Source: Chloroflexota bacterium (GTDB taxonomy: Bacteria; Chloroflexota; Dehalococcoidia; Lucifugimonadales; SAR202-VII-2). Taken from it: a DNA stretch of 64,000 nucleotides. Position 1 is the first letter of the stretch; every line of letters starts with the position of its first letter. The position numbers were made by a program, and so were the translations under genes. Under the pieces are notes generated by a model, which was not told the origin of the DNA, ran no database searches, and worked only from the letters and a program-made list of their open reading frames with translations. Below are positions 42,590-51,327 of this stretch, in pieces. The stretch is from assembly GCA_003228115.1 (NCBI GenBank), contig QEVV01000001.1:62001-126000 (forward strand), read 5' to 3'.

Positions 42590-43903
42590 ATGAACACCAA
42601 CGACAACAACAAGAGCGTCTTCTACGGTTGGTACGTAGTGGCCGCCCTCTCTTTCTCTACCTTCTTCGTGCTGGGCGTCAGAATGGGGTTCGGCGTCTTT
42701 GTGTCAGCATGGCAGGAAGAATTCGCCGTTGGCGTTTCCACCGTCTCAATCGCTGCGTCGGTCGGATGGTTGACCAACGGGTTCGGCCAGCCATTCTTTG
42801 GACGCCTAACGGACCGCATAGGCGGACGCCGCGTCATTGCCGCCAGCCTATTGATCATGGGCATAGGCGCAATCGCCATGAGCTTCGTCAATAGCATCAT
42901 TGGCCTCATCCTTCTCTATGGCATTGTCATATCCATGGCCTCCGGAGGGGTCGCAATGACCCCGGCAGGTGCGGTCGTCTCCAGATGGTTCTCCAGGCGC
43001 CGCGGGACAGCAATAGGACTGGTGGCGGTCGGAGGCTCGCTTGGAGGGATGATCCTCATCCCTTTCGCCGCCTACCTTCTGATCCTCACTGACTGGCGCA
43101 CTACCTGGCTGGTGTTTGGCGCCCTGATCCTAGTGGTAGGGTTACCGTTGGTGCTCTTGGTGGTGCGTAGTGATCCATCGGAGGTTGGCCTGAGGCCTGA
43201 CGGCGGCCGTGCGCTGACTGACGAGGAACAGGTCCATCAGAACAGGCACGCCACGGTGGGTCCGCTGTATGTGGAACGATGGCGCGATTCGTTTCGTTCC
43301 CGCCCCATGTGGCAGCTTTCCATGGCCTATGTTGTCTGCGGTGTAACCACAGCCATCATTTCCATCCACTTTGTGCGGTGGGCCCAAACGGAGGGCATCT
43401 CACCAGGCACGGCCGCCCTGGCCTTTGGTCTTCTTAGCGGCATAAACGCCGCTGGGGTGATCACCATTGGCTTCCTCTCAGACCGCTTCCAGCGCAAGAA
43501 TTTGTTGGCCGGCGTGTACGCAGTCCGGGCGCTGGCCTTTGTGGCATTGATTGTGCTGCCGGGAGTGTCGGCCCTGTGGGCGTTCGCGGTCATTGGGGGC
43601 TTGTCTTGGCTGGCAACAGTGCCCCTCACGACGGCCCTAACTGCCGACGTTTATGGATTGAAACATCTGGGAATCTTGGCTGGAATGAGTAACCTAGCCC
43701 ATCAATTGGGAGGGGCTATGGCGGTATATCTCGTTGGGCTCGTGTTCGACTGGACGGGGACGTTCGACTACGGGTTTGGTGCAGGGGCTGCCTTGCTTAT
43801 GGTGGCAAGCCTAACGGCCCTGTCCATTCGAGAAAGGAAACTATCGGTACGGTATTCGCCAGTCTCGTTAGGAAATCTCTCCACAGACCGAGCAACCGCC
43901 TAG
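42590..43903 (+). CDS. MFS transporter (monocarboxylate/oxalate-formate-antiporter-like)
   Basis: The 437-residue carrier has twelve predicted helices. It starts FYGWYVVAALSFSTFFVLG, has the loop 2-3 motif GRLTDRIGGRRV and the R-x-G-T-A-x-G pattern in RRRGTAIGLVAVGGSLG, and a central cytosolic loop near residue 205. Such OxlT/MCT-like proteins move small carboxylates. I use the ATG at 42590 because FYGWY normally lies near the N-terminus; ATG at 42548 adds 14 residues. Neither has a strong ribosome site. Aromatic or organic acid uptake would suit the context but is not shown. Confidence 0.86.
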   Translation: MNTNDNNKSVFYGWYVVAALSFSTFFVLGVRMGFGVFVSAWQEEFAVGVSTVSIAASVGWLTNGFGQPFFGRLTDRIGGRRVIAASLLIMGIGAIAMSFVNSIIGLILLYGIVISMASGGVAMTPAGAVVSRWFSRRRGTAIGLVAVGGSLGGMILIPFAAYLLILTDWRTTWLVFGALILVVGLPLVLLVVRSDPSEVGLRPDGGRALTDEEQVHQNRHATVGPLYVERWRDSFRSRPMWQLSMAYVVCGVTTAIISIHFVRWAQTEGISPGTAALAFGLLSGINAAGVITIGFLSDRFQRKNLLAGVYAVRALAFVALIVLPGVSALWAFAVIGGLSWLATVPLTTALTADVYGLKHLGILAGMSNLAHQLGGAMAVYLVGLVFDWTGTFDYGFGAGAALLMVASLTALSIRERKLSVRYSPVSLGNLSTDRATA

Positions 43904-43931
43904 GGAACACCCTGTTCCTATCGGATTCAGC

Positions 43932-44132
43932 ATGGCAGCCCCAACCAGCGTAGTCGCCCATCATGCCGATTCAATAGACCCAACCCTGTTGGAATGGATC
44001 CTTCATCAGATAGATAGCGTGCTGGGGCTGGGACCCCTTGCCATTGTCGTGGTCCTAGGGCTGGTCATGTTGGCGTTCCCACTGGGCGTGGCAGTCATGG
44101 TGCTCAGACGCCGAAGACAAAACTCACCTTGA
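43932..44132 (+). CDS. Small single-TM protein, unknown
   Basis: The 66-residue frame has a short polar start (MAAPTSVVAHHADSID), one strong hydrophobic helix (about 34-58, LGPLAIVVVLGLVMLAFPLGVAVMV) and a basic RRRRQNSP tail that would face the cytosol. It lies 28 bp after the MFS gene and could be cotranscribed. I do not recognise the family and no strong ribosome site is seen. Confidence 0.45.
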   Translation: MAAPTSVVAHHADSIDPTLLEWILHQIDSVLGLGPLAIVVVLGLVMLAFPLGVAVMVLRRRRQNSP

Positions 44133-44217
44133 ACACGAATGCCCTTGGAAGCCAGATGGCGCCCCGCCTGGTACGAGCCCACGTCGAAACCGAAACAATC
44201 CAAGTTGCATGGACAAC

Positions 44218-44245
44218 GTAGGGGCGTTCAATTGAACGCCCCTAC
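44218..44245. repeat. 28-bp perfect palindrome, copy 2
   Basis: Identical to 16041-16068 (GTAGGGGCGTTCAA plus its complement), here extended by one C-G pair (44217-44246). It lies between the convergent small membrane gene and Rieske 3. Confidence 0.85.
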
Positions 44246-44344
44246 GACTGCTTTATAGCGGCTTACGCCTATCCTACCTAGACTTGCCAAGGCATGAATC
44301 AGGCTCCAGCAGGTAGTGTTCATCCACCTTCGCCATCTGTTCTC

Positions 44345-45652
44345 CTAACGGGGGTCCCAGCGGCCCACCTTCTCCCAGTAGTCGGCTGGAGCAGTATCGC
44401 TGGCTACCTTCATCAACTCCCCGAACTCGTCCCTGAGCTTGCTGCCATACCTTGCCACGACATCCAGGTCTGCATCCAGAGGGAGAGGCCGAAGCGCTTC
44501 CTGAGGAATGTGGATGTACTCGTTCTTCACGGGGTCTCGGATGACACACATGGGATCGCCGCCGTCCTGAACAATCGCCATCTGTTCCTGCAAAAGCTTG
44601 CGGAACAAGATGACACCCTTGTCGGACTCGCCCAGATGCTCCAAGCTGCGGTCCATAATATCGCCCTGGGCCACCCAGGCCATTTGGTCTTGGTCAAGAA
44701 TGTCATCGTTGCGCAGATTGCCCTTCTCGTCCAAGAGGGGGTAGTACGTCACCGGGATGGTCTCCTGGGGAGACATATCCAGCCACTCTGGCAGCCAGTA
44801 CATCGTGTACTCCAAATGCCAGGTTGTGGTGTCATCAATCGGCACTCGGAACTGAAGGAAATATCGGCCGTCCCCACCTTGGTGCAGGATGTTGGGAAAC
44901 AAGACGGGATGACCAAGATCCCATTGGGAACTCTCTTCCGAGGTCGTGCTCCAAATGCGGCGCTTGATGATGCCGTAGTCGAAGACTTCAAAGCCAATCT
45001 TCTTGTGGCGGCCAGCAGAGGTCACCCAGCGCCCGGCGGCACCCTCTTCCACCAGTCCTTTGCGCTCGGCGGTATACATGCCGTAGTAGCCATGGAGCCA
45101 CTCCAGATGCACAGGATCCAACGAGTTCTCCTGGCACTGCAGCCAGTTGCTAGGAACCTCCGTAATGAACATCTCCCGGCGGGTGTTGCCGCCCTGAACA
45201 AGGAAGTCCCAGCGGGGAACCAAAGGAGCAGGTTCTGGTCCCATGTAGGCGAAGATGAGGCCACCCAACTCTTCAACGCGGTAGCCCTTCATCTTGATCT
45301 TGTCTTTGAATCGGGTCTCGGGGCGAACTGTCTCCTCGAAAGGCTGTTCGGTGCACTGACCGGTCTCGTCGTAACGCCAGCCGTGGTACATGCAACGGAG
45401 GCCATGCTCCTCAGGAATGCCGTAGGCCAAGTTGACCCGGCGGTGGGCACAAAAGCGGTCGATGAGACCCAATGTACCGCTCCGATCCTTATAGAGGACC
45501 AAGTCCTCGCCGAGGAGCCTTACTTCCTTCGTTGGGTTATCGTCCATCTCAGAGGCAGGTGAAATGGGATGCCAATAACGGCGCATCAGCTCGCCCATGG
45601 GAGTTCCAGGGCCTACTCTCGTCAGTTCATCATTCTGCGTCTTGGTCAGCAT
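44345..45652 (-). CDS. Rieske non-haem iron oxygenase 3
   Basis: The 435-residue enzyme starts MLTKTQNDELTRVGPGTPMG, 7 nt after AGGAGG. Cluster ligands are Cys68-x-His70 (FCAHRRVN) and Cys87-x2-His90 (CMYHGW); the catalytic triad is Asp179, His182, His187 in ENSLDPVHLEWLH. It resembles Rieske 2 most closely across the cluster domain but has a longer C-terminus. The frame extends upstream to 45880 without homology. It is downstream of a dehydrogenase gene on the same strand, but separated by a terminator. Substrate unknown. Confidence 0.94.
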   Translation of the reverse strand: MLTKTQNDELTRVGPGTPMGELMRRYWHPISPASEMDDNPTKEVRLLGEDLVLYKDRSGTLGLIDRFCAHRRVNLAYGIPEEHGLRCMYHGWRYDETGQCTEQPFEETVRPETRFKDKIKMKGYRVEELGGLIFAYMGPEPAPLVPRWDFLVQGGNTRREMFITEVPSNWLQCQENSLDPVHLEWLHGYYGMYTAERKGLVEEGAAGRWVTSAGRHKKIGFEVFDYGIIKRRIWSTTSEESSQWDLGHPVLFPNILHQGGDGRYFLQFRVPIDDTTTWHLEYTMYWLPEWLDMSPQETIPVTYYPLLDEKGNLRNDDILDQDQMAWVAQGDIMDRSLEHLGESDKGVILFRKLLQEQMAIVQDGGDPMCVIRDPVKNEYIHIPQEALRPLPLDADLDVVARYGSKLRDEFGELMKVASDTAPADYWEKVGRWDPR

Positions 45653-45833
45653 TGGCAATCCTCCTCTCAAATCGAAGGGCGTAACGAGCCACCCTGGTCT
45701 CGGAATCATACGCGGGGCACCCCATAGGGTCAAGGCAGGACAGCGCCAGCAGAGATGAATCATTCCCTGCCCGGCTGCAGGCTCGTTGAGCCTGCCAAGA
45801 AACCATTGTGGCCTCGCCAACCGAGGCAATAAG

Positions 45834-45863
45834 AGAGAGGGCAGCCGTTTGGCTGCCCTCTCT
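45834..45863 (-). terminator. Intrinsic terminator of the dehydrogenase gene
   Basis: AGAGAGGGCAGCC (45834-45846), loop GTTT and GGCTGCCCTCTCT (45851-45863) form a perfect 13-bp stem, 28 bp beyond the 45892 stop. Confidence 0.8.
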
Positions 45864-45891
45864 TCATTACTCAAACGCACGAAAGGTTGAC

Positions 45892-47007
45892 TCAGGCGTT
45901 CACTTGGATGGATGGCTTGATCTCCTCAAGGCGCTCCATGGCGTCGAGGGCCTCGTTGACCTTGTCCAAGGGATAGATGTTCGTGATCATCGACCGGAAG
46001 TCGAAGCGATCCTTGTGCCGCTCAATGAACTCCAATGCGCCGTGGTAGTGAGCGATGGTTCCCGAGAGCGAGCCAATGACGGCCACCATCTTTGCGTTGA
46101 AGTTCGTGGCGGAGATCGACGCCGGCTTGGGGTCTGAAGCCCCTATCTCCAGCACCCTGCCAGCCCGTCGTACAATGTCCACCGCCTCGGTGAATGCGGC
46201 AGCCGGGCCAGCGCAGTCGATGGCCAAGTCAGCGCCCCTACCCTGCGTCAGACCGCGGATGATCTCCTTTCGCTCTTCAGCCGTCGTGGTCTGAATGTCG
46301 ATGGTCATGTCTGCGCCCCATTTCCTGGCAACCTCCAGCCTTGCCGCAGGTGCGCCCATGACCACAATTTGCCCGGCCCCATGAACAACAGCCGTCGCCA
46401 GGGCGAACAGGCCAACTGGCCCACAGCCAAAGATGACCACGGTCTCGTGGGACCGGATGCTACCAATGAGTTCAAGCCGCTCGAAGGCGTGAATGACGGT
46501 CCGGAAAGCACAAGTCGTAGCGGCAACCACATGAGGATCGAGCGCATCAGCAACCTTGAGCACGTGGCATGACGGCCGGACATACATATACTCGGAAAGG
46601 CCGCCTGTCAGGTAAGGCGGAATATCGCAGGGGCCCCAGCCGTACATTTGGGTGTAGGGGCACATCGTCGGCTGGCGGGCTATTGTGCAGTAGTAGCACT
46701 TGCCGCACCACGGGTAGGCCCACACGATGCGGTCGCCCTCTTTGATCGGCCGGTCATTGGCGTCACGCTCCCGACCTTTATTGGCCACAACCGTGCCTGT
46801 GTATTCGTGGCCTAGGAGGATGGGAGTCTTGGAAAAGAAGGCGAGGTCACCGTGGCGCATGTGGTAGTCGGTGCCGCAGAGAGTAGCGGCGTCCACTTTC
46901 ACCAGCATTGCGCTGGGTTCCAACTCCGGGATCGGAAGCTCCTGAACTACCAGGGGCTTGTTGTACTCGACGAGGACTGCGGCTTTACTAGTCTTGGGAA
47001 GGGACAT
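45892..47007 (-). CDS. Zinc-dependent alcohol dehydrogenase (MDR superfamily)
   Basis: The 371-residue protein has catalytic zinc ligands Cys44 (LCGTDYH) and His67-Glu68 (GHEYTG). A structural-zinc set Cys101, Cys104, Cys107 and Cys116 and the NAD fold VVIFGCGPVGLFALA follow. It resembles threonine/sorbitol dehydrogenase-type MDR enzymes that oxidise secondary alcohols. GGAGAAG precedes the ATG at 47007; the frame to 47088 overlaps the upstream gene. The upstream ornithine-cyclodeaminase-like gene ends 53 bp before it, so they may share a transcript. Confidence 0.92.
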   Translation of the reverse strand: MSLPKTSKAAVLVEYNKPLVVQELPIPELEPSAMLVKVDAATLCGTDYHMRHGDLAFFSKTPILLGHEYTGTVVANKGRERDANDRPIKEGDRIVWAYPWCGKCYYCTIARQPTMCPYTQMYGWGPCDIPPYLTGGLSEYMYVRPSCHVLKVADALDPHVVAATTCAFRTVIHAFERLELIGSIRSHETVVIFGCGPVGLFALATAVVHGAGQIVVMGAPAARLEVARKWGADMTIDIQTTTAEERKEIIRGLTQGRGADLAIDCAGPAAAFTEAVDIVRRAGRVLEIGASDPKPASISATNFNAKMVAVIGSLSGTIAHYHGALEFIERHKDRFDFRSMITNIYPLDKVNEALDAMERLEEIKPSIQVNA

Positions 47008-47060
47008 GATTTCTTCTCCTTTATCTAAATCTATCCATCTATCGAGGCGGGACTGCTTTC

Positions 47061-48173
47061 CTAGTCGCGGATATCCTGAAGGAACCATTCCGTGGGAAGC
47101 GTCCGGCCTAACCCTCGGCTGACAGCCTCGCGGTACACCACCGAGCCCACAGCCGCAAATTGAAGGCCTTGGTAACCGGTGTTGTGATAGAGCGTGATTT
47201 GATCGGGGCTCGTTCGACCCACCGAAGCATCTCTGGCCAGCGCCGTGAAGGAGGGGAAGTGTCTCACCGTGGCAAACCCAGGATTGGATTGTGGTAGGCG
47301 TTGACGTTCCTCAGGACTACCAGCGATGAAGGCAACCATGCTGGCGCCCTTGCCCATCCCCACGATGCCTTCGTTGTCGTCGGAGACATAGGTGGTGGAC
47401 TGGCCTTGCTGAATGACAACATCAGCCCTCTCGATGATGCCCGGATGACTCTCCACGTGGCTTAGATTGGTCACGTGCTGACCCGGCTCCAACCAATCAG
47501 GCTCTATAACGGGGACCATGCTGTCCGTGCAGGTGCTCACAATGTCCACGCCCCGAACGACATCGCGGGGGTTATCCAGAGGCTCCACTTCCAGACCTAG
47601 CTTTTGACTCATCTCAGCGGCGTAGGCCTCGCGGTTGGCCTTTGTGGGGCTGTATACCTTGACCTTACGAATGTCGCGCACGCAGCAGAAGGCTTCAAGA
47701 TATGTTCGGGCCATGCCTCCGGAGCCGATCATGCCCACAGTATGAGAGTCTTCTCGGGAGAGATACTTCACCCCTAGGCCAGCTCCCCCACCCACGCGCA
47801 TGTGCTGTAGATGGCCATCGTTGATCATGGCAAGGGGTTCCCCGTTGCGGGTACTGAACAAGAACACGAGCCCGCAGAAGGTCCCCGGCTCTATGCAGTA
47901 CTTCTCTTCGGTGCGGCCACCAGCATCGTCAGTGGGCCAATAGACTATGTCCGACTTCATCCGGATGGCGAAGACGCCTAGGGTCTTGCTAGCGCCTTCC
48001 ATTGTGCCCCAGCGGTAATACCCGTCATCCCGCTCGCATGGCACCATTACGTCTATGCGGCCCCTGTGCACGGAATCACCGTTCACCAGGCCCAGGAACG
48101 CCTCCTCCTGGGAGCTGATGCACTCCGCCATGGTCAGAACTTCTTGAACAACATCGTTGTGGATAAACAGCAC
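47061..48173 (-). CDS. Ornithine cyclodeaminase/mu-crystallin family protein
   Basis: The 370-residue protein has the family core: IRMKSD with the substrate-binding Lys, MRVGGGAGLGVKYL, the Rossmann loop VGMIGSGGMARTYLE and STCTDSM. Family members form proline from ornithine, or act as alanine dehydrogenases, ketimine reductases or opine-type dehydrogenases. The start is GTG at 48173, 5 nt after AAGGAGG. It carries extra residues near 95-110 compared with classic OCD. Linked to a dehydrogenase and, upstream, an MFS carrier on the same strand. Confidence 0.87.
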   Translation of the reverse strand: MLFIHNDVVQEVLTMAECISSQEEAFLGLVNGDSVHRGRIDVMVPCERDDGYYRWGTMEGASKTLGVFAIRMKSDIVYWPTDDAGGRTEEKYCIEPGTFCGLVFLFSTRNGEPLAMINDGHLQHMRVGGGAGLGVKYLSREDSHTVGMIGSGGMARTYLEAFCCVRDIRKVKVYSPTKANREAYAAEMSQKLGLEVEPLDNPRDVVRGVDIVSTCTDSMVPVIEPDWLEPGQHVTNLSHVESHPGIIERADVVIQQGQSTTYVSDDNEGIVGMGKGASMVAFIAGSPEERQRLPQSNPGFATVRHFPSFTALARDASVGRTSPDQITLYHNTGYQGLQFAAVGSVVYREAVSRGLGRTLPTEWFLQDIRD

Positions 48174-48234
48174 GATGGCCTCCTTACCTCTTGGTGAGAG
48201 TCTTTCTCAAACCGCTTGATGCCGCGATCGACGA

Positions 48235-49491
48235 TTACCCAGATATGCGTGGCGTCTTCCGAGTCGTTCTGGGGACTCGGACAACCGCCACGAGAAGAGC
48301 TGCGAGAAGTGTGAGCGACCCAGCATAGAGAAAGACGGCCTGGGTGCCGAAACGGTCAGCAAGCACGCCAGCTATAAGTGGGCTCGGCAGCACCAGCAAC
48401 TGCGTGAAAATCGTGGTGATACCCATGGACGACGCCTGTACATTCTCCCCTGCGACGTCCAGGACCGCCGCCATGGTTAGGGTCTGCAAGGCGTAGAAGA
48501 AAATCCCCAGAGTACCAATAACGAGTATGAGCTGTATCCCCGCGTTCGCCTGCGACAAAGCCAGGTAGAGGAAGCCGAATACGATGAGGCTAGGCAACAG
48601 AACAGCTTTCCGGCCGTATCTGTCAGAGAGATAGCCCATCACCGGCTGTGAGACGCCTCCCATGATGTGGAGCAACCCCCAGAAGAACCCAAGCTGGAAG
48701 GCGGAATATTCCAGGTCCTCTTGGATGTAGATTGGGAGGAACGTCATGATGCCCAGCCGAGCTGCGGTGGTCAGGATCATGACGCCGATAACGACAATCA
48801 CCAACCGGTGCCGCAGCATGTTCTTGGCGTCGGTCATATATGAGCGAAGCTCAGGTCTGCCTGCCTCCTGAACGTGGTAGATCTTGCCCATCACCCGCCA
48901 CAGCACAAAGGCAATGAGCAAGGCTGGAATCATGTTGACTCGCAACATGTCCTGCCAAGTGAGAACAGCAAGCAGACCGCCTATCGCTATTGGCGCTACC
49001 GTGTCCCCAATGCTGGCGCCCACGCCGTGGATGGCAATTGCCGTGCCCCTCCGCTCGGCATATCGAATGGAAAGGGCTCCAGTCGCTGTAGGGTGCCAAA
49101 GCGCCGTGCCAATACCCAACAACGCCACGCCCGGTATGACCCAAACGTACGTAGAGCCCTGAGCAACCAGCACGTAGGCTCCCCCAAGAAACAGGAAGGA
49201 GGCAGCCAAAATCAGCGCAGTGCGCTTACGAAAGAAGTCAGCGAGAATACCGGCAGGTAGGAAAAGCGGTCCGGTGGTGAACTGCTTGACTGAGGCCAGA
49301 GTTCCCACCTCGATATCGGAGAGCCCAAGACCCGCCTTGATGGATGGCAGGGTGATCGGCCAGAGCTGCTGGTACCAGTGGATGGCCAGGTGGCCTAGGG
49401 AAAGGGTGGTTAGAAGAGACTTGCTGTCCTCGGCCTTCGAGCCAGGATTGTCATCTGCGTCGTCAGGCCGCGACTTACGGAATCCCAGCAA
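48235..49491 (-). CDS. MFS transporter
   Basis: The 418-residue carrier has twelve predicted helices, a 30-residue polar N-terminus and the loop 2-3 and loop 8-9 features (GILADFFRKRTALI, GYLSDRYGRKAVLL). The segment ALWHPTATGALSIRYAERRGTAIAIHG is typical of FPR/sugar-phosphate-type exporters. It is distinct from the carrier at 42590. It precedes the ornithine-cyclodeaminase-like gene by 61 bp on the same strand. Substrate unknown. Confidence 0.87.
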   Translation of the reverse strand: MLGFRKSRPDDADDNPGSKAEDSKSLLTTLSLGHLAIHWYQQLWPITLPSIKAGLGLSDIEVGTLASVKQFTTGPLFLPAGILADFFRKRTALILAASFLFLGGAYVLVAQGSTYVWVIPGVALLGIGTALWHPTATGALSIRYAERRGTAIAIHGVGASIGDTVAPIAIGGLLAVLTWQDMLRVNMIPALLIAFVLWRVMGKIYHVQEAGRPELRSYMTDAKNMLRHRLVIVVIGVMILTTAARLGIMTFLPIYIQEDLEYSAFQLGFFWGLLHIMGGVSQPVMGYLSDRYGRKAVLLPSLIVFGFLYLALSQANAGIQLILVIGTLGIFFYALQTLTMAAVLDVAGENVQASSMGITTIFTQLLVLPSPLIAGVLADRFGTQAVFLYAGSLTLLAALLVAVVRVPRTTRKTPRISG

Positions 49492-49583
49492 GAGAAGCTC
49501 CTCGGACCAGAAATGCTCGAATGCATTATGCGTCGAGCGCTAGGCGGGAAGCAACCGATTTAGGCTGGCTTGAAGCCACAAGA

Positions 49584-49634
49584 AAGGGGGCCGGGAACGA
49601 GGCAACCCCACGGCTGCCCCCTTCCGGCCCCCCC
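49584..49634 (-). terminator. Possible GC-rich hairpin after amidohydrolase 1
   Basis: GGGGGCCGG (49586-49594) can pair with CCGGCCCCC (49624-49632) beyond the amidohydrolase stop, with a long loop; termination is plausible but not strong. Confidence 0.35.
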
Positions 49635-49647
49635 TTCGCCCTTGCGG

Positions 49648-50769
49648 TTAGTTAAGGCCGTAGAAGCGACGTGGGTTGGTGGAAAGGATTTTTTCCTTCG
49701 CAACGGCTGAGATGTCCTCTCGAGCCTTCAACGTGGCAACGACCCCTACATCCCGGGACTGGTCCTGATGCCCGTAGTCTGACCCAATGATCACGTTATC
49801 CTCGCCAATGAAGTTCAGTAGGTAGGGGATGTCCTCGTCCGACTCAAGGGCAACGAAAAGCCTGTTGTCGCGGAACATCTTGGGGCCCCACTCATCGTCC
49901 TCCGGTGTGCCTCCGCCCCCAAGCCACTGAGCAGGCGCCTTGGCCGCCCTGCGCAGGTGGTGAACAACGTAGGGAATCCAGGAAGCCGCAGCCTCAATGA
50001 ATCCGATCCTTAGGTCAGGAAACCGCTCAGGTATCTTGTGAGCCACCAAATCCCTGAAGGCGAACAATGGCAATGAGCGGACATGGGGCAGGTTGTGGCT
50101 AATGGTACGGTCGAAAACCTGCGACAGACCCGGGGAGCCCGCTCCGGTATGAACGCAAATAGGCAGGTTCAGCCGGCTCGCCTCAGCGTAGACCGGAAAG
50201 AAGTAGGCCTCCGCCAAAGACCGATCGCCCTCAACGCCCCTGAACAGGACGCCAGCAGCTCCCTTCTCCTTGGCTACGTTCATCTCCAGCACCGAGTCCT
50301 CTATGGACCTCAGAGGGAGAACGGCAACCCACTGGAGCCGTCCGCCGCTGTCCTTACAGGCATGGGCCATGTACCGGTTGTAGGCGCGGCACAGAGCAAC
50401 CTCTAGCTCGGCGTCATCCGTTAGGTAGGTGATGAAGAGGGTGGAGAATATGACTTCAATATCTACATCCCGTGCATCCATATCGCGGATGCGGGCGACG
50501 GGGTTGGTCAACTCCCGAACATCCTGATCAATGTCGATTCGAGCCTTCTCGTTGTCGGACGCCGGGTTGGCCATGGCGACACTACCCTTACCCGCGGGCT
50601 TGGGAACTATGGAGCCATCGATAAGCCAAAAGCCATTGGCTCCCTTGTACAACGTGTCACTTGGGCCGGCGAGCAGGACAGGGCGCTTGGAGTACAGGTC
50701 CTTGTCCATGAACTCCCATATCCCTTCGTGCTCGATAATGTGCGTATCGGCATCAACAACTCCACCCAT
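49648..50769 (-). CDS. Amidohydrolase-2 family protein 1 (ACMSD/LigW-like TIM barrel)
   Basis: The 373-residue protein starts MGGVVDADTHIIEHEG after AGGAGGT. The N-terminal metal motif is Asp-Ala-Asp-Thr-His where classic members have His-x-His. Further ligands are a His in CVHTGAGSPG and an Asp in IIGSDYGHQD. The family includes metal-dependent decarboxylases of aromatic acids (ACMSD, LigW-like) and lactonase/hydrolases. Two close paralogues lie at 54801 and 56052. It has a small insertion (GGGGTPEDDE) they lack. Hydrolysis versus decarboxylation cannot be decided here. Confidence 0.87.
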   Translation of the reverse strand: MGGVVDADTHIIEHEGIWEFMDKDLYSKRPVLLAGPSDTLYKGANGFWLIDGSIVPKPAGKGSVAMANPASDNEKARIDIDQDVRELTNPVARIRDMDARDVDIEVIFSTLFITYLTDDAELEVALCRAYNRYMAHACKDSGGRLQWVAVLPLRSIEDSVLEMNVAKEKGAAGVLFRGVEGDRSLAEAYFFPVYAEASRLNLPICVHTGAGSPGLSQVFDRTISHNLPHVRSLPLFAFRDLVAHKIPERFPDLRIGFIEAAASWIPYVVHHLRRAAKAPAQWLGGGGTPEDDEWGPKMFRDNRLFVALESDEDIPYLLNFIGEDNVIIGSDYGHQDQSRDVGVVATLKAREDISAVAKEKILSTNPRRFYGLN

Positions 50770-50825
50770 GAATGAAACCTCCTTGGTTCTTCTCGCTGCG
50801 TAGATCAAAAGAGCTTGCTGGTCGC

Positions 50826-51034
50826 TCAGGCTTTCTCAAAGATATCTCTGGATATTCCCAAATCGCGAAGGATTGCATGCACTGTGCCTGTCTTCAAGTC
50901 CCGTGCGCCCCGGTTGGGAATGGTGGTTCTCGCACCACTGGTCACGTTGATCCATTTTCGTGGTCGCCTCGCGCCCTGCGATCGAATTCACATCCTAGTC
51001 GGCTCAATCGTCGCGTGAGTTCACGAAAAGTCAC
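50826..51034 (-). pseudogene. hicA: hicA-type toxin gene with a one-base deletion
   Basis: Starting at GTG 51034, which overlaps the hicB stop, the frame reads MTFRELTRRLSRLGCEF, then DRRARGDHE. A one-base shift at the A-run opposite 50955-50958 is needed to continue KWINVTSGARTTIPNRG and end DIFEKA at the stop 50826-50828. Both parts match the HicA/YcfA mRNA-interferase fold, with the catalytic His in GDHE at the break. Total length is 209 nt, one short of an intact 69-residue gene. Either a true frameshift or an error in a homopolymer. Confidence 0.75.
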
Positions 51035-51291
51035 AAGGCGACCAACACCTCACTCAATGCCTGAGTACCCATGTCTGATCCGGCCGCCTCTACTTCAGAG
51101 GGAAGCGGATCTCCGCGTTCCTTATAGGATTCAAGAAACGCCGTCGCCACGCTCTGAAGATTCTCCAAGGCTTCCGCCGCCGTGTCACCCCAGGCCCTGC
51201 AGCCCGGAAGAGTGGCCACCTCGGCCATGAACTGGTCTTCCTCATGCTCTCCAGGCGCGTGTAGCACAATGGGTAAGCGGTAGAGTTTCAT
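51031..51291 (-). CDS. hicB: HicB-family antitoxin
   Basis: The 86-residue protein has the HicB pattern: an early beta strand YRLPIVLHAPGEHEEDQFMAEVATLPGC, then GDTAAEALENLQSVATAFLESYKERGDPLP. Only the partial RNase H-like fold is present, with no C-terminal DNA-binding domain. It neutralises HicA-type RNases. Its stop TGA overlaps the GTG of the frameshifted hicA, the usual coupled layout with the antitoxin first. Since the toxin seems broken, the antitoxin may be a relic. Confidence 0.82.
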   Translation of the reverse strand: MKLYRLPIVLHAPGEHEEDQFMAEVATLPGCRAWGDTAAEALENLQSVATAFLESYKERGDPLPSEVEAAGSDMGTQALSEVLVAL

Positions 51292-51327
51292 GCCTCCCTC
51301 AGTTGGCCAGAGTCTTGAGAAACGCCC

